Source: Streptomyces ardesiacus
Lineage (GTDB): Bacteria > Actinomycetota > Actinomycetes > Streptomycetales > Streptomycetaceae
Assembly (NCBI RefSeq): GCF_003112575.1
Contig: NZ_BEWC01000014.1
Span: 1 to 64,000, forward strand
Direction of reading: 5' to 3'
DNA: 64,000 nucleotides
The notes under the pieces are model-generated. The model saw only the letters and a list, made by a program, of their open reading frames with translations. It ran no database searches and was not told where the DNA came from. The position numbers and the translations under genes were made by a program. Positions 19,905-28,113 of the stretch are shown here, piece after piece. How positions within the stretch are numbered: the first letter of the stretch is position 1; every line of letters begins with the position of its first letter.

Positions 19905-19938
19905 GGAGGGCCGGTCACCCGGGGGTGACCGGCCCTCC
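19905..19938. terminator. Bidirectional terminator between secA and the Rv3235-like gene
   Basis: A 16-base perfect stem, GGAGGGCCGGTCACCC with its complement at 19923-19938 and a 2-base loop, between two convergent genes. A smaller GGCGCC hairpin precedes it. Confidence 0.75.
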
Positions 19939-19972
19939 GGCCTGTCCGGGGGCCTCCCCGGCGGTGGTGCGG

Positions 19973-20938
19973 TCAGTCGTCGTCCGCGCGGTGCCTGCGG
20001 GGGCCGCCCACCTCCACCGCCGTGCAGCGCCACCGCAGGTCCCGGCCCTGCTCCAGGCGGAACGCCATGGCGCGCAGCCGGTCCCCCGCGCCGATGCGGG
20101 CGAAGACCTCCAGGGCGCCGGGCCGGGGCTCGAAGTAGCCGATGTCGCGGACGACGGGGGAGGCGCCGCGCGTGCGCAGCGGACCGCGTTCGGCGAGGTG
20201 GGCCAAGTCGTCGTACGCGCGCCCGACGGTGTGCCGGAGCATGGAGTGGACCGGGCGCCGCCCGCTGAGGACGCCGAGGAGAAGCTCGGCGAAGTGGTCG
20301 GTGGGGCGGAGCTGCGGGACGGGGCGGCGCGGGGCCTGGGCGGGGACGCGAGGGGCACCGGCGGCCCCGGGGACCGCGGGTGCGGGAGCGCCCGTGGCAC
20401 GGGCTGGGGCGGGGAGCGCGGCGGGCGCCGGAGCGCAGGCCGTGCCGGAGCCGGGAGCGGCGGCCGGGTCCGGCACCGGGCCCCTGGCCGGGGAGCCGGG
20501 CGCCGCAACGGGCCCGGGCCTGGTGCCGGGCCCCGAGCCCGCCGTGGGCGGCCGGGTGTCCGCCGGCCGCGTACGGGGCCGCTGGGACCGGCCCGGAGAC
20601 CCGGGCGGCCGTCCACCGGGCGCGGCGGCACGCGCCCCGCGCGCCCCCGGCCTGCGGGGCGGCACACCGCCGGGCACACGGGTCGGTACGCCGCCGCGTG
20701 TGCCGGCGGGCAGGGAGGCGGGCCCGTCGGAGGCGACAACGGCGGAGGCGGCGCTCAGGGGCGGGCGGCCGGGCGGGACGGCGGGGGTGCCGCGCCCGGC
20801 GTCGTACGGCCTGCCGAGCCCGCGGGGCGGGGCCTCGCCCGGTGTGGTGGGAGAGGGGGCGGTGCCGGGCAGTGGGGGTCGGGTGAGTGGGCCTGGGGCG
20901 GTGGGGCGGAGTTGGGTTCTGGTCATGACCTTGCGCAT
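19973..20938 (-). CDS. Rv3235 family protein
   Basis: A 321-residue protein. The first two thirds are Pro/Ala/Gly/Arg-rich low-complexity sequence. The C-terminal 110 residues are the conserved part: FAELLLGVLSGRRPVHSMLRHTVGRAYDDLAHL, then a beta-rich tail with RLRAMAFRLEQGRDLRWRCTAVEVG. This matches the Rv3235 family, encoded next to secA in many actinobacteria; its function is unknown. The start is uncertain: ATG 20938 (MRKVMTRTQ) or ATG 20926, the latter with AAGG close upstream. It converges with secA. Confidence 0.8.
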   Translation of the reverse strand: MRKVMTRTQLRPTAPGPLTRPPLPGTAPSPTTPGEAPPRGLGRPYDAGRGTPAVPPGRPPLSAASAVVASDGPASLPAGTRGGVPTRVPGGVPPRRPGARGARAAAPGGRPPGSPGRSQRPRTRPADTRPPTAGSGPGTRPGPVAAPGSPARGPVPDPAAAPGSGTACAPAPAALPAPARATGAPAPAVPGAAGAPRVPAQAPRRPVPQLRPTDHFAELLLGVLSGRRPVHSMLRHTVGRAYDDLAHLAERGPLRTRGASPVVRDIGYFEPRPGALEVFARIGAGDRLRAMAFRLEQGRDLRWRCTAVEVGGPRRHRADDD

Positions 20939-21256
20939 GGGGTCCCCGTTCGGCGGCCCGGTTGATACCGGGCAGTAACTTCGCGGTCGAGCATCTTGTA
21001 CGGGGCGAAGGGGTGGCACGGCAAGGACGTCGGCGTTCGGGTCGCGGGGGCCGGGAGGTTCACTCATCAGGGTGATGTGAGGGGTGGAAAAGCCGGACTT
21101 GAGCGGGCGGGAGGGGTGAATTCCGGGACCGGGGTGGACGCTTCCGGGGCCCCGGGTGGGGACTCGAAAGGGGACACCCGCACGTATCCTGAAGGCTCTC
21201 CCGCCGGGTCCACCGAGCGTCCCGGCGGCGTCCCCGACCACGAAAGCGGCAGACTC
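20939..21256. other. Divergent intergenic region
   Basis: About 318 bases between the Rv3235-like gene and the DUF6912 gene. A TATCCT box at 21185-21190 could be a -10 element for the rightward gene, with a leader of about 60 bases. No strong operator or RNA hairpin was noticed. Confidence 0.35.
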
Positions 21257-21760
21257 ATGCGCGTCTACGTCCCCCTGACCCTGTCCGGCCTCGCCGAGGC
21301 GCACCGGGCGGGGGAGCTGGGGACCGGGCCGCTCGTCGCCTACGCCGTCACGCCGGCGCTGCGCGAGTGGTACCTGTCGGACGACATCGAGGAGCTGGAG
21401 TACGCCGCCCTGAACCGGGCCGCGCTGGCCTCGCTGCGTCTGCTCGCCGCCGACCCCGCCGCGGCGCGGCGCCGGGTCGTGGTCGCGGCAGACGTCCCCG
21501 ACGGCGCCGCCGCGGCCGACCCGGACCGGGGGCTCGACCCGGCGGCGCTGGGCGAGGTCCGGGTCGCCGGGCCGCTGCCGCTGGCCAAGGCGGCCGCGGT
21601 GCACGTGGACTCCGCCGACGCAGAGACGGACGTGGGCGCCGCGGCCGAGGCGCTCGCGGCGGCCGACGGCGGGGACGACGACGCGCAGTTCGTCGTGGAC
21701 GGCGCGGAGGACCACGAGCTGCTCTGGTACGCGACGCAGGAGATCCCGAACCTGGTCTGA
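21257..21760 (+). CDS. DUF6912 family protein
   Basis: A 167-residue acidic protein. It begins MRVYVPLTLSGLAEAHRAGELGTGPLVAYAVTPALREWY and ends DDDAQFVVDGAEDHELLWYATQEIPNLV, both conserved in the family known as DUF6912 in actinobacteria, which occurs downstream of secA. It has no membrane segment or signal peptide. The ATG at 21257 follows AAAGCGGCAGACTC, without a strong ribosome site. The function is unknown. The HAD phosphatase gene starts about 60 bases downstream with its own promoter. Confidence 0.85.
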   Translation: MRVYVPLTLSGLAEAHRAGELGTGPLVAYAVTPALREWYLSDDIEELEYAALNRAALASLRLLAADPAAARRRVVVAADVPDGAAAADPDRGLDPAALGEVRVAGPLPLAKAAAVHVDSADAETDVGAAAEALAAADGGDDDAQFVVDGAEDHELLWYATQEIPNLV

Positions 21761-21788
21761 CCAGGCCCTTCAGGCTGTGGTGTCCCGA

Positions 21789-21811
21789 TTGTCAGTGGCG
21801 GCGGGTACGTT
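21789..21811 (+). promoter_or_regulatory. Putative DNA-damage (RecA-NDp/PafBC-type) promoter of the HAD gene
   Basis: TTGTCAGTG (21789-21797), exactly eight bases, then TACGTT (21806-21811). This fits tTGTCRgtg-N8-TAnnnT without a mismatch, and the ATG at 21819 follows after 7 bases, as in a leaderless mRNA. It is the best match of the three found in this window. Confidence 0.7.
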
Positions 21812-21818
21812 TTCGTGC

Positions 21819-22490
21819 ATGGGGATGCAGACGGGCGCACACATCGTGTGGGACTGGAACGGCACGCTGTTCCACGACAACGACGCGATCATCGGGGCGA
21901 CGAACGCGGCGTTCGCCGAGCTGGGGCTGGCGCCGATCACGCTGGAGCAGTACCGGGCGCTGTACTGCGTGCCGGTGCCGAAGTTCTACGAGCGGCTGAT
22001 GGGAAGACTGCCCACCGACGGCGAGTGGGAGGTCATGGACGCGGCCTTCCAGCGCCACTACAGCGCGCACCGCGGCCGGTGCCGGCTCGCCGACGGGGCC
22101 ACGGAGCTGCTCGCGGGGTGGCGCTCGGCCGGACGCAGCCAGTCGATCCTCAGCATGTACGGCCATGACGAGCTGGTGCCCCTGGTCCAGCGGCTCGGGA
22201 TCGAGGCGCACTTCATACGCGTCGACGGGCGGACCGGGCCGTCCGGGGGCAGCAAGGCCGAGCACATGGTGCGGCACCTCGCACAGCTGGCGCTGTCCGG
22301 CGTGGAGCCCGCCCGCACGGTGGTGATCGGGGACGCCGCGGACGACGCGGTGGCCGCGCGCCACGTGGGCGCGGGGGCGGTGCTGTACACCGGCGGGTCG
22401 CACAGCCGGGCCAGCCTCGAGGGGGTCGGGGTGCCGGTGGTGGACACGCTGGGGGAGGCCGTGGTGGTGGCGGAGCGGCTGGCGCGCTGA
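21819..22490 (+). CDS. HAD family hydrolase (phosphoglycolate-phosphatase-like)
   Basis: A 223-residue HAD-superfamily protein. Motif I is HIVWDWNGTLFHD: the nucleophile Asp12 is present, but the usual second Asp (general acid/base) is Asn14. Motif II is SILSMYG, motif III has the Lys of GGSKAEH, and motif IV is VVIGDAADDAVAAR. A helical cap lies between motifs I and II. Similar DWNGT proteins occur in other actinobacteria. The ATG at 21819 sits 7 bases after the -10 box of a damage-type promoter; a GTG at 21777 would overlap that promoter and is disfavoured. The substrate is unknown; 2-phosphoglycolate or a nucleotide product of damaged DNA metabolism is possible. Confidence 0.9.
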   Translation: MGMQTGAHIVWDWNGTLFHDNDAIIGATNAAFAELGLAPITLEQYRALYCVPVPKFYERLMGRLPTDGEWEVMDAAFQRHYSAHRGRCRLADGATELLAGWRSAGRSQSILSMYGHDELVPLVQRLGIEAHFIRVDGRTGPSGGSKAEHMVRHLAQLALSGVEPARTVVIGDAADDAVAARHVGAGAVLYTGGSHSRASLEGVGVPVVDTLGEAVVVAERLAR

Positions 22491-22960
22491 CGGTGGCGCC
22501 GCGTGACGTGGCGCAGACCGTTACCCGGGCGTAGCTGTGCGGAACGTCCAAGTTGCGGGCCTGGTTTTGTACACATGCGGCTCATGACGGGCAGCCCTCG
22601 GGGAGCGATAGCCTTGTGGCGTGATCAGCGCGATAGTTCGCGGGGGCACTGGTGCCTCCGCCCTGCGCCCGGCACACACGGACGACATCCGTGTCCGGGC
22701 GGCGGTCGCTGATCCTCGCGGGCGGGACGGGGCGGCAGAACCCCCCGGCAGACCGCCGCACACTCCCCGGACGGTGACGGCGAGAGCGAAGTCACACCCG
22801 GTGAGAACGGCGACATTGGCTGATATGCCCCCGCTCCTCTCGTCTTGCGGCATAGCGTCGAAGTGGACCGGACACCCCGTGTCCCGACGTCATGCCGGAA
22901 GGCAGGAGACCGTACTTCCTTCTACGTCACGCAACGGCGCGCGACAGGAGTCAGAGGACA
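22491..22960. other. Leader/promoter region upstream of NAD-glutamate dehydrogenase
   Basis: About 470 bases. It contains a sigma-HrdB-like promoter (ATGACG near 22584, TAGCCT at 22609-22614) whose expected start point falls on a GTG at 22621. That GTG opens a 133-codon frame running into the dehydrogenase gene. The region is either a long gdh leader or holds a short leaderless gene. Confidence 0.4.
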
Positions 22961-23022
22961 ATGCAGACCAAGCTGGACGAAGCCAAGGCCGAGCTGCTCG
23001 AAAGGGCTGCGCGGGTAGCTGA
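22621..23022 (+). CDS. Possible short leaderless gene, hypothetical protein
   Basis: A 133-residue reading frame starting MISAIVRGGTGASALRPAHTDDIRVRAAVAD. The GTG lies exactly 6 bases after the -10-like TAGCCT, which favours leaderless translation from this point. Against it, third-position GC bias is weak after the first 35 codons, the tail overlaps the dehydrogenase gene by 62 bases, and no domain is recognised. The first part looks more gene-like than the rest. It could be a leader peptide or a chance frame. Confidence 0.3.
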   Translation: MISAIVRGGTGASALRPAHTDDIRVRAAVADPRGRDGAAEPPGRPPHTPRTVTARAKSHPVRTATLADMPPLLSSCGIASKWTGHPVSRRHAGRQETVLPSTSRNGARQESEDNADQAGRSQGRAARKGCAGS

Positions 23023-26000
23023 GAACAGCCCGGTCGGGGGCCACCTACCGACTGGGACGACGGGCGAGGGCACTCCGGGTACCACGGGCACGCCGGACGC
23101 CCCGGACGGCGCCCCGGACTACGCGTCCGTGTTGGCGTTCCTCCAGCGCTACTACCGGCACACCGCCCCGGAGGACCTGGCCGACCGCGACCCGGTCGAC
23201 ATCTTCGGAGCCGCCGTCTCGCACTACCGGCTGGCGGAGAACCGCCCGCAGGGCACGGCCAACGTCCGGGTGCACACCCCGACGGTCGAGGAGAACGGCT
23301 GGACGTGCAGCCACTCCGTCGTCGAGGTGGTCACCGACGACATGCCCTTCCTCGTCGACTCCGTGACCAACGAGCTGACCCGCCAGGGCCGCGGCATCCA
23401 CGTCGTCGTCCACCCGCAGATCGTGGTGCGGCGCGACGTCGCCGGCCGGCTCGTCGAGGTGCTCGCCGGTCCCCCCACCGCCGACCTGCCGCACGACGCG
23501 CACACCGAGTCCTGGATCCACGTCGAGATCGACCGCGAGACCGACCGCGGCGACCTCAAGCAGATCACCGCCGACCTGCTCCGCGTCCTCAACGACGTCC
23601 GCGAGACCGTCGAGGACTGGGGCAAGATGCGGGACGCGGCCGTCCGCATCGCCGACCAGCTGTCGGCCGAGACCACCCCCGAGGACCTTCCCGCGCGGGA
23701 GCTGGAGGAGGCCCGCGAGCTGCTGCGCTGGCTCGCCGACGACCACTTCACCTTCCTCGGCTACCGCGAGTACGAGCTGCGCGAGGACGACTCCCTCGCC
23801 GCCGTCGCCGGTACCGGTCTCGGCATCCTGCGGGCCGACCCGCACCACGCGACCGACGAGAGCCACCCCGTCAGCCCCTCCTTCGAGCGGCTGCCCGCCG
23901 ACGCCCGGGCCAAGGCCCGCGAGCACCGGCTGCTGGTGCTGACCAAGGCGAACAGCCGGGCCACCGTGCACCGGCCCTCCTACCTCGACTACGTCGGCGT
24001 CAAGAAGTTCGACGAGAACGGCAACGTCGTCGGCGAGCGGCGCTTCCTCGGCCTGTTCTCCTCCGCCGCCTACACCGAGTCCGTGCGCCGGGTGCCGGTC
24101 GTGCGGCGCAAGGTGGAGGAGGTGCTGGAGCGCGCCGGGTTCTCGCCCAACAGCCACGACGGCCGGGACCTGCTGCAGATCCTGGAGACGTACCCGCGCG
24201 ACGAGATGTTCCAGACCTCCGTCGAGGAGCTGGAGCCGATCGTCACCTCCGTGCTCTACCTCCAGGAGCGGCGCCGCCTGCGCCTCTACCTGCGCCAGGA
24301 CGAGTACGGCCGCTACTACTCGGCCCTCGTCTACCTCCCCCGCGACCGCTACACCACCGGCGTCCGGCTGCGGATCATCGACATCCTCAAGGAGGAGCTC
24401 GGCGGCACCAGCGTCGACTTCACGGCCTGGAACACCGAGTCCATCCTGTCCCGCCTGCACTTCGTGGTCCGCGTCCCGCAGGGCACCGAGCTGCCGCACC
24501 TGTCCGACGCCGACAGGGAGCGCGTCGAGGCCCGTCTCGTCGAGGCCGCCCGCTCCTGGGCCGACGGGTTCGGCGAGGCGCTCACCGCGGAGTTCGGCGA
24601 GGAGCGCGCCGCGGAGCTGCTGCGCCACTACGGGTCCGCCTTCCCCGAGGGCTACAAGGCCGACCACGGCCCGCGCTCCGCGGTCGCCGACCTCGGCCAC
24701 CTGGAGCAGCTCGACGAGGAGAAGACCTTCGCGCTGAGCCTGTACGAGCCGGTCGGCGCCGCCCCCGAGGAGCGGCGTTTCAAGATCTACCAGAAGGGCG
24801 GCTCGGTCTCCCTGTCGGCCGTGCTGCCGGTGCTCAGCCGGCTCGGCGTCGAGGTCACCGACGAACGGCCCTACGAGCTGCGCTGCGCGGACCGCACCAC
24901 GGCCTGGATCTACGACTTCGGCCTGCGCATGCCCAAGGCCCCGGCCGGCGGCACCGAGTACCTCGGCGACGACGCCCGCGAGCGCGTCCAGGACGCCTTC
25001 GCCGCCACCTGGACCGGCAAGGCGGAGAACGACGGCTTCAACGCCCTCGTGCTCAGCGCCGGTCTGACCTGGCGCGAGGCGATGGTGCTGCGCGCGTACG
25101 CCAAGTACCTGCGGCAGGCCGGGGCGACGTTCAGCCAGGACTACATGGAGGACACCCTCCGCAACAACGTCCACACCACGCGCCTGCTCATCAACCTGTT
25201 CGAGGCGCGGATGGCGCCCGAGCGGCAGCGGGCCGGACGGGAGATCGTCGACGCCCTGCTCGAGGAGATCGACGCCGCGCTCGACCAGGTCGCGAGCCTG
25301 GACGAGGACCGGATCCTGCGCTCCTTCCTCACCGTCATCAACGCGACGCTGCGGACGAACTTCTTCCAGGAGGCGAGCGACGGCGGGCCGCACGACTACG
25401 TCTCCATGAAGTTCGACCCGCAGGCCATCCCGGATCTGCCCGCGCCGCGTCCGGCGTTCGAGATCTGGGTGTACTCGCCGCGCGTCGAGGGCGTCCACCT
25501 GCGCTTCGGCAAGGTCGCGCGCGGCGGTCTGCGCTGGTCGGACCGGCGCGAGGACTTCCGCACCGAGATCCTCGGCCTGGTCAAGGCGCAGATGGTGAAG
25601 AACACCGTCATCGTGCCGGTCGGCGCCAAGGGCGGCTTCGTCGCCAAGCAGCTGCCCGACCCGAGCGTCGACCGCGACGCCTGGATGGCCGAGGGCATCG
25701 CCAGCTACAAGACGTTCATCTCGGCGCTGCTCGACATCACCGACAACATGGTCGCCGGCGAGGTCGTGCACCCCGCCGACGTCGTCCGGCACGACGAGGA
25801 CGACACCTACCTCGTCGTCGCCGCCGACAAGGGCACCGCGAAGTTCTCCGACATCGCCAACGAGGTCGCCGAGTCCTACAACTTCTGGCTCGGCGACGCC
25901 TTCGCCTCGGGCGGCAGCGCGGGCTACGACCACAAGGGCATGGGCATCACCGCCCGCGGCGCCTGGGAGTCCGTCAAGCGGCACTTCCGGGAGCTGGGCG

Positions 26001-27931
26001 TGGACACCCAGACCCAGGACTTCACCGTCGTCGGCATCGGCGACATGTCGGGCGACGTCTTCGGCAACGGCATGCTGCTCAGCGAGCACATCCGCCTGGT
26101 CGCCGCCTTCGACCACCGGCACATCTTCATCGACCCGAACCCGGACGCGGCCACCTCGTACGCCGAGCGCCGCCGCCTGTTCGAGCTGCCGCGCTCCTCC
26201 TGGGCGGACTACAACACCGAGCTGCTCTCGGCGGGCGGCGGCGTCTTCCCGCGCACGGCCAAGTCCATCCCGGTCAACGCCCACATCCGCGAGGCCCTCG
26301 GCATCGAGCCGGGCATCACCAAGATGACCCCGGCCGAGCTGATGAGGGCGGTCCTCAGCTCCCCGGTGGACCTGCTGTGGAACGGCGGCATCGGTACGTA
26401 CGTCAAGGCGTCCACCGAGTCCAACGCCGACGTCGGCGACAAGGGCAACGACGCCATCCGCGTCGACGGCAAGGACCTGCGGGTCCAGGTCGTCGGCGAG
26501 GGCGGCAACCTGGGCCTGACCCAGCTCGGCCGGATCGAGTTCGCGCTGCAGGGCGGCCGGATCAACACCGACGCCATCGACAACAGCGCGGGCGTGGACA
26601 CCTCCGACCACGAGGTGAACATCAAGATCCTGCTCAACGGTCTGGTCAAGGACGGCGACATGACCGTCAAGCAGCGCAACAAGCTGCTCGCCCAGATGAC
26701 CGACGAGGTCGGCGCCCTGGTCCTGCGCAACAACTACGCGCAGAACACGGCGATCGCCAACGCGCTGGCGCAGTCCAAGGACATGCTCCACGCCCAGCAG
26801 CGCTTCATGCGCCACCTGGTCAGGGAGGGCCACCTCAACCGGGCCCTGGAGTTCCTGCCCACCGACCGCCAGATCCGCGAGCGGCTCGGCAGCGGGCATG
26901 GCCTGACCGGCCCCGAGACGGCCGTGCTGCTGGCGTACACGAAGATCACGGTCGCCGAGGAGCTGCTGCACACCTCGCTGCCGGACGACCCGTACCTCAA
27001 GGGCCTGCTGCACGCCTACTTCCCGACGGCGCTGCGCGAGCAGTTCGCCGAGCAGGTCGACAGCCACCCGCTGCGCCGTGAGATCACGACGACCGTCCTG
27101 GTCAACGACACGGTGAACACGGGCGGTACGACGTACCTGCACCGGATGCGCGAGGAGACCGGCGCGTCGCTCGAGGAGATCGTGCGGGCGCAGACGGTCG
27201 CCCGTGCGATCTTCCGCTCCTCCCCGGTGTGGGACGCGGTGGAGGAGCTGGACACCAAGGTGGACGCCGCCGTCCAGACCCGGATCCGGCTGCACTCGCG
27301 CCGTCTGGTCGAGCGCGGCACGCGCTGGCTGCTCAACAACCGGCCGCAGCCGCTGGAGCTGGCCGAGACGGTGGAGTTCTTCGCCGAGCGGGTCGAGCAG
27401 GTGTGGGCGCAGCTGCCGAAGCTGCTGCGTGGCGCGGACGCGGAGTGGTACCAGCACATCTACGACGAGCTGACCGGCGCCGGGGTCCCGGACGAGCCGG
27501 CCACGCGGGTGGCGGGGTTCTCCTCGGTCTTCGCGACGCTGGACATCGTGTCGGTGGCCGACCGCATGGGCAAGGAGCCGCTGGACGTCGCCGAGGTGTA
27601 CTACGACCTCGCCGACCGGCTCGGCGTCACCCAGCTCATGGACCGCATCAGTGACCTGCCGCGCAACGACCGCTGGCAGTCGATGGCCCGCGCGGCGATC
27701 CGCGAGGACCTGTACTCGGCGCACGCGTCGCTGACCGCGGAGGTCCTGGCGGTGGGCAACGGCACGTCCACGCCGGAGCAGCGGTTCAAGGCGTGGGAGG
27801 AGAAGAACGCGGCGATTCTCGGGCGGGCGCGGACGACGCTGGAGGAGATCCGGTCGTCGGACGAGTTCGATCTGTCGAATCTGTCGGTGGCCATGCGGAC
27901 GATGCGGACGTTGTTGCGTACGCATTCGTAG
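22961..27931 (+). CDS. gdh: NAD-specific glutamate dehydrogenase, large (180 kDa) type
   Basis: A 1656-residue enzyme of the L_180 class, which oxidises L-glutamate to 2-oxoglutarate and ammonium with NAD+. The long N-terminal part carries ACT-like regulatory regions (HSVVEVVTDDMPFLVDSVTNEL). The catalytic part, roughly residues 790-1300, includes RWSDRREDFRTEILGLVKAQMVKN, PVGAKGGFVAKQL, VVGIGDMSGDVFGNGMLLS and GEGGNLGLTQLGRIEFALQGGRINTDAIDNSAGVD-type blocks. Length matches the family first described in Streptomyces clavuligerus. The ATG at 22961 has CAGGAG about 10 bases upstream. It is monocistronic, ending at a strong hairpin at 27971-28003. Confidence 0.97.
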   Translation: MQTKLDEAKAELLERAARVAENSPVGGHLPTGTTGEGTPGTTGTPDAPDGAPDYASVLAFLQRYYRHTAPEDLADRDPVDIFGAAVSHYRLAENRPQGTANVRVHTPTVEENGWTCSHSVVEVVTDDMPFLVDSVTNELTRQGRGIHVVVHPQIVVRRDVAGRLVEVLAGPPTADLPHDAHTESWIHVEIDRETDRGDLKQITADLLRVLNDVRETVEDWGKMRDAAVRIADQLSAETTPEDLPARELEEARELLRWLADDHFTFLGYREYELREDDSLAAVAGTGLGILRADPHHATDESHPVSPSFERLPADARAKAREHRLLVLTKANSRATVHRPSYLDYVGVKKFDENGNVVGERRFLGLFSSAAYTESVRRVPVVRRKVEEVLERAGFSPNSHDGRDLLQILETYPRDEMFQTSVEELEPIVTSVLYLQERRRLRLYLRQDEYGRYYSALVYLPRDRYTTGVRLRIIDILKEELGGTSVDFTAWNTESILSRLHFVVRVPQGTELPHLSDADRERVEARLVEAARSWADGFGEALTAEFGEERAAELLRHYGSAFPEGYKADHGPRSAVADLGHLEQLDEEKTFALSLYEPVGAAPEERRFKIYQKGGSVSLSAVLPVLSRLGVEVTDERPYELRCADRTTAWIYDFGLRMPKAPAGGTEYLGDDARERVQDAFAATWTGKAENDGFNALVLSAGLTWREAMVLRAYAKYLRQAGATFSQDYMEDTLRNNVHTTRLLINLFEARMAPERQRAGREIVDALLEEIDAALDQVASLDEDRILRSFLTVINATLRTNFFQEASDGGPHDYVSMKFDPQAIPDLPAPRPAFEIWVYSPRVEGVHLRFGKVARGGLRWSDRREDFRTEILGLVKAQMVKNTVIVPVGAKGGFVAKQLPDPSVDRDAWMAEGIASYKTFISALLDITDNMVAGEVVHPADVVRHDEDDTYLVVAADKGTAKFSDIANEVAESYNFWLGDAFASGGSAGYDHKGMGITARGAWESVKRHFRELGVDTQTQDFTVVGIGDMSGDVFGNGMLLSEHIRLVAAFDHRHIFIDPNPDAATSYAERRRLFELPRSSWADYNTELLSAGGGVFPRTAKSIPVNAHIREALGIEPGITKMTPAELMRAVLSSPVDLLWNGGIGTYVKASTESNADVGDKGNDAIRVDGKDLRVQVVGEGGNLGLTQLGRIEFALQGGRINTDAIDNSAGVDTSDHEVNIKILLNGLVKDGDMTVKQRNKLLAQMTDEVGALVLRNNYAQNTAIANALAQSKDMLHAQQRFMRHLVREGHLNRALEFLPTDRQIRERLGSGHGLTGPETAVLLAYTKITVAEELLHTSLPDDPYLKGLLHAYFPTALREQFAEQVDSHPLRREITTTVLVNDTVNTGGTTYLHRMREETGASLEEIVRAQTVARAIFRSSPVWDAVEELDTKVDAAVQTRIRLHSRRLVERGTRWLLNNRPQPLELAETVEFFAERVEQVWAQLPKLLRGADAEWYQHIYDELTGAGVPDEPATRVAGFSSVFATLDIVSVADRMGKEPLDVAEVYYDLADRLGVTQLMDRISDLPRNDRWQSMARAAIREDLYSAHASLTAEVLAVGNGTSTPEQRFKAWEEKNAAILGRARTTLEEIRSSDEFDLSNLSVAMRTMRTLLRTHS

Positions 27932-27970
27932 GCGGGGCGGCGTTACGGCGTTCGCGCCGGTTGCCGTGTG

Positions 27971-28003
27971 AGGCGCCCCGGACCGTGGTGGTCCGGGGCG
28001 CCT
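27971..28003. terminator. Terminator between gdh and the glycopolymer cluster
   Basis: AGGCGCCCCGGACC pairs perfectly over 14 bases with 27990-28003 around a 5-base loop. The flanking genes converge, so it probably works in both directions. Confidence 0.8.
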
Positions 28004-28113
28004 TGGCGTCTGCGGCGAGGTGGGGGCCGGGCGGGGGGGTACGCAGTCCGGCGTGGCGGGGTGCCGCTGCGCCCACCCGTGGCGCCCAGCGGCACGACGG
28101 CCCGCAGCGGGAG

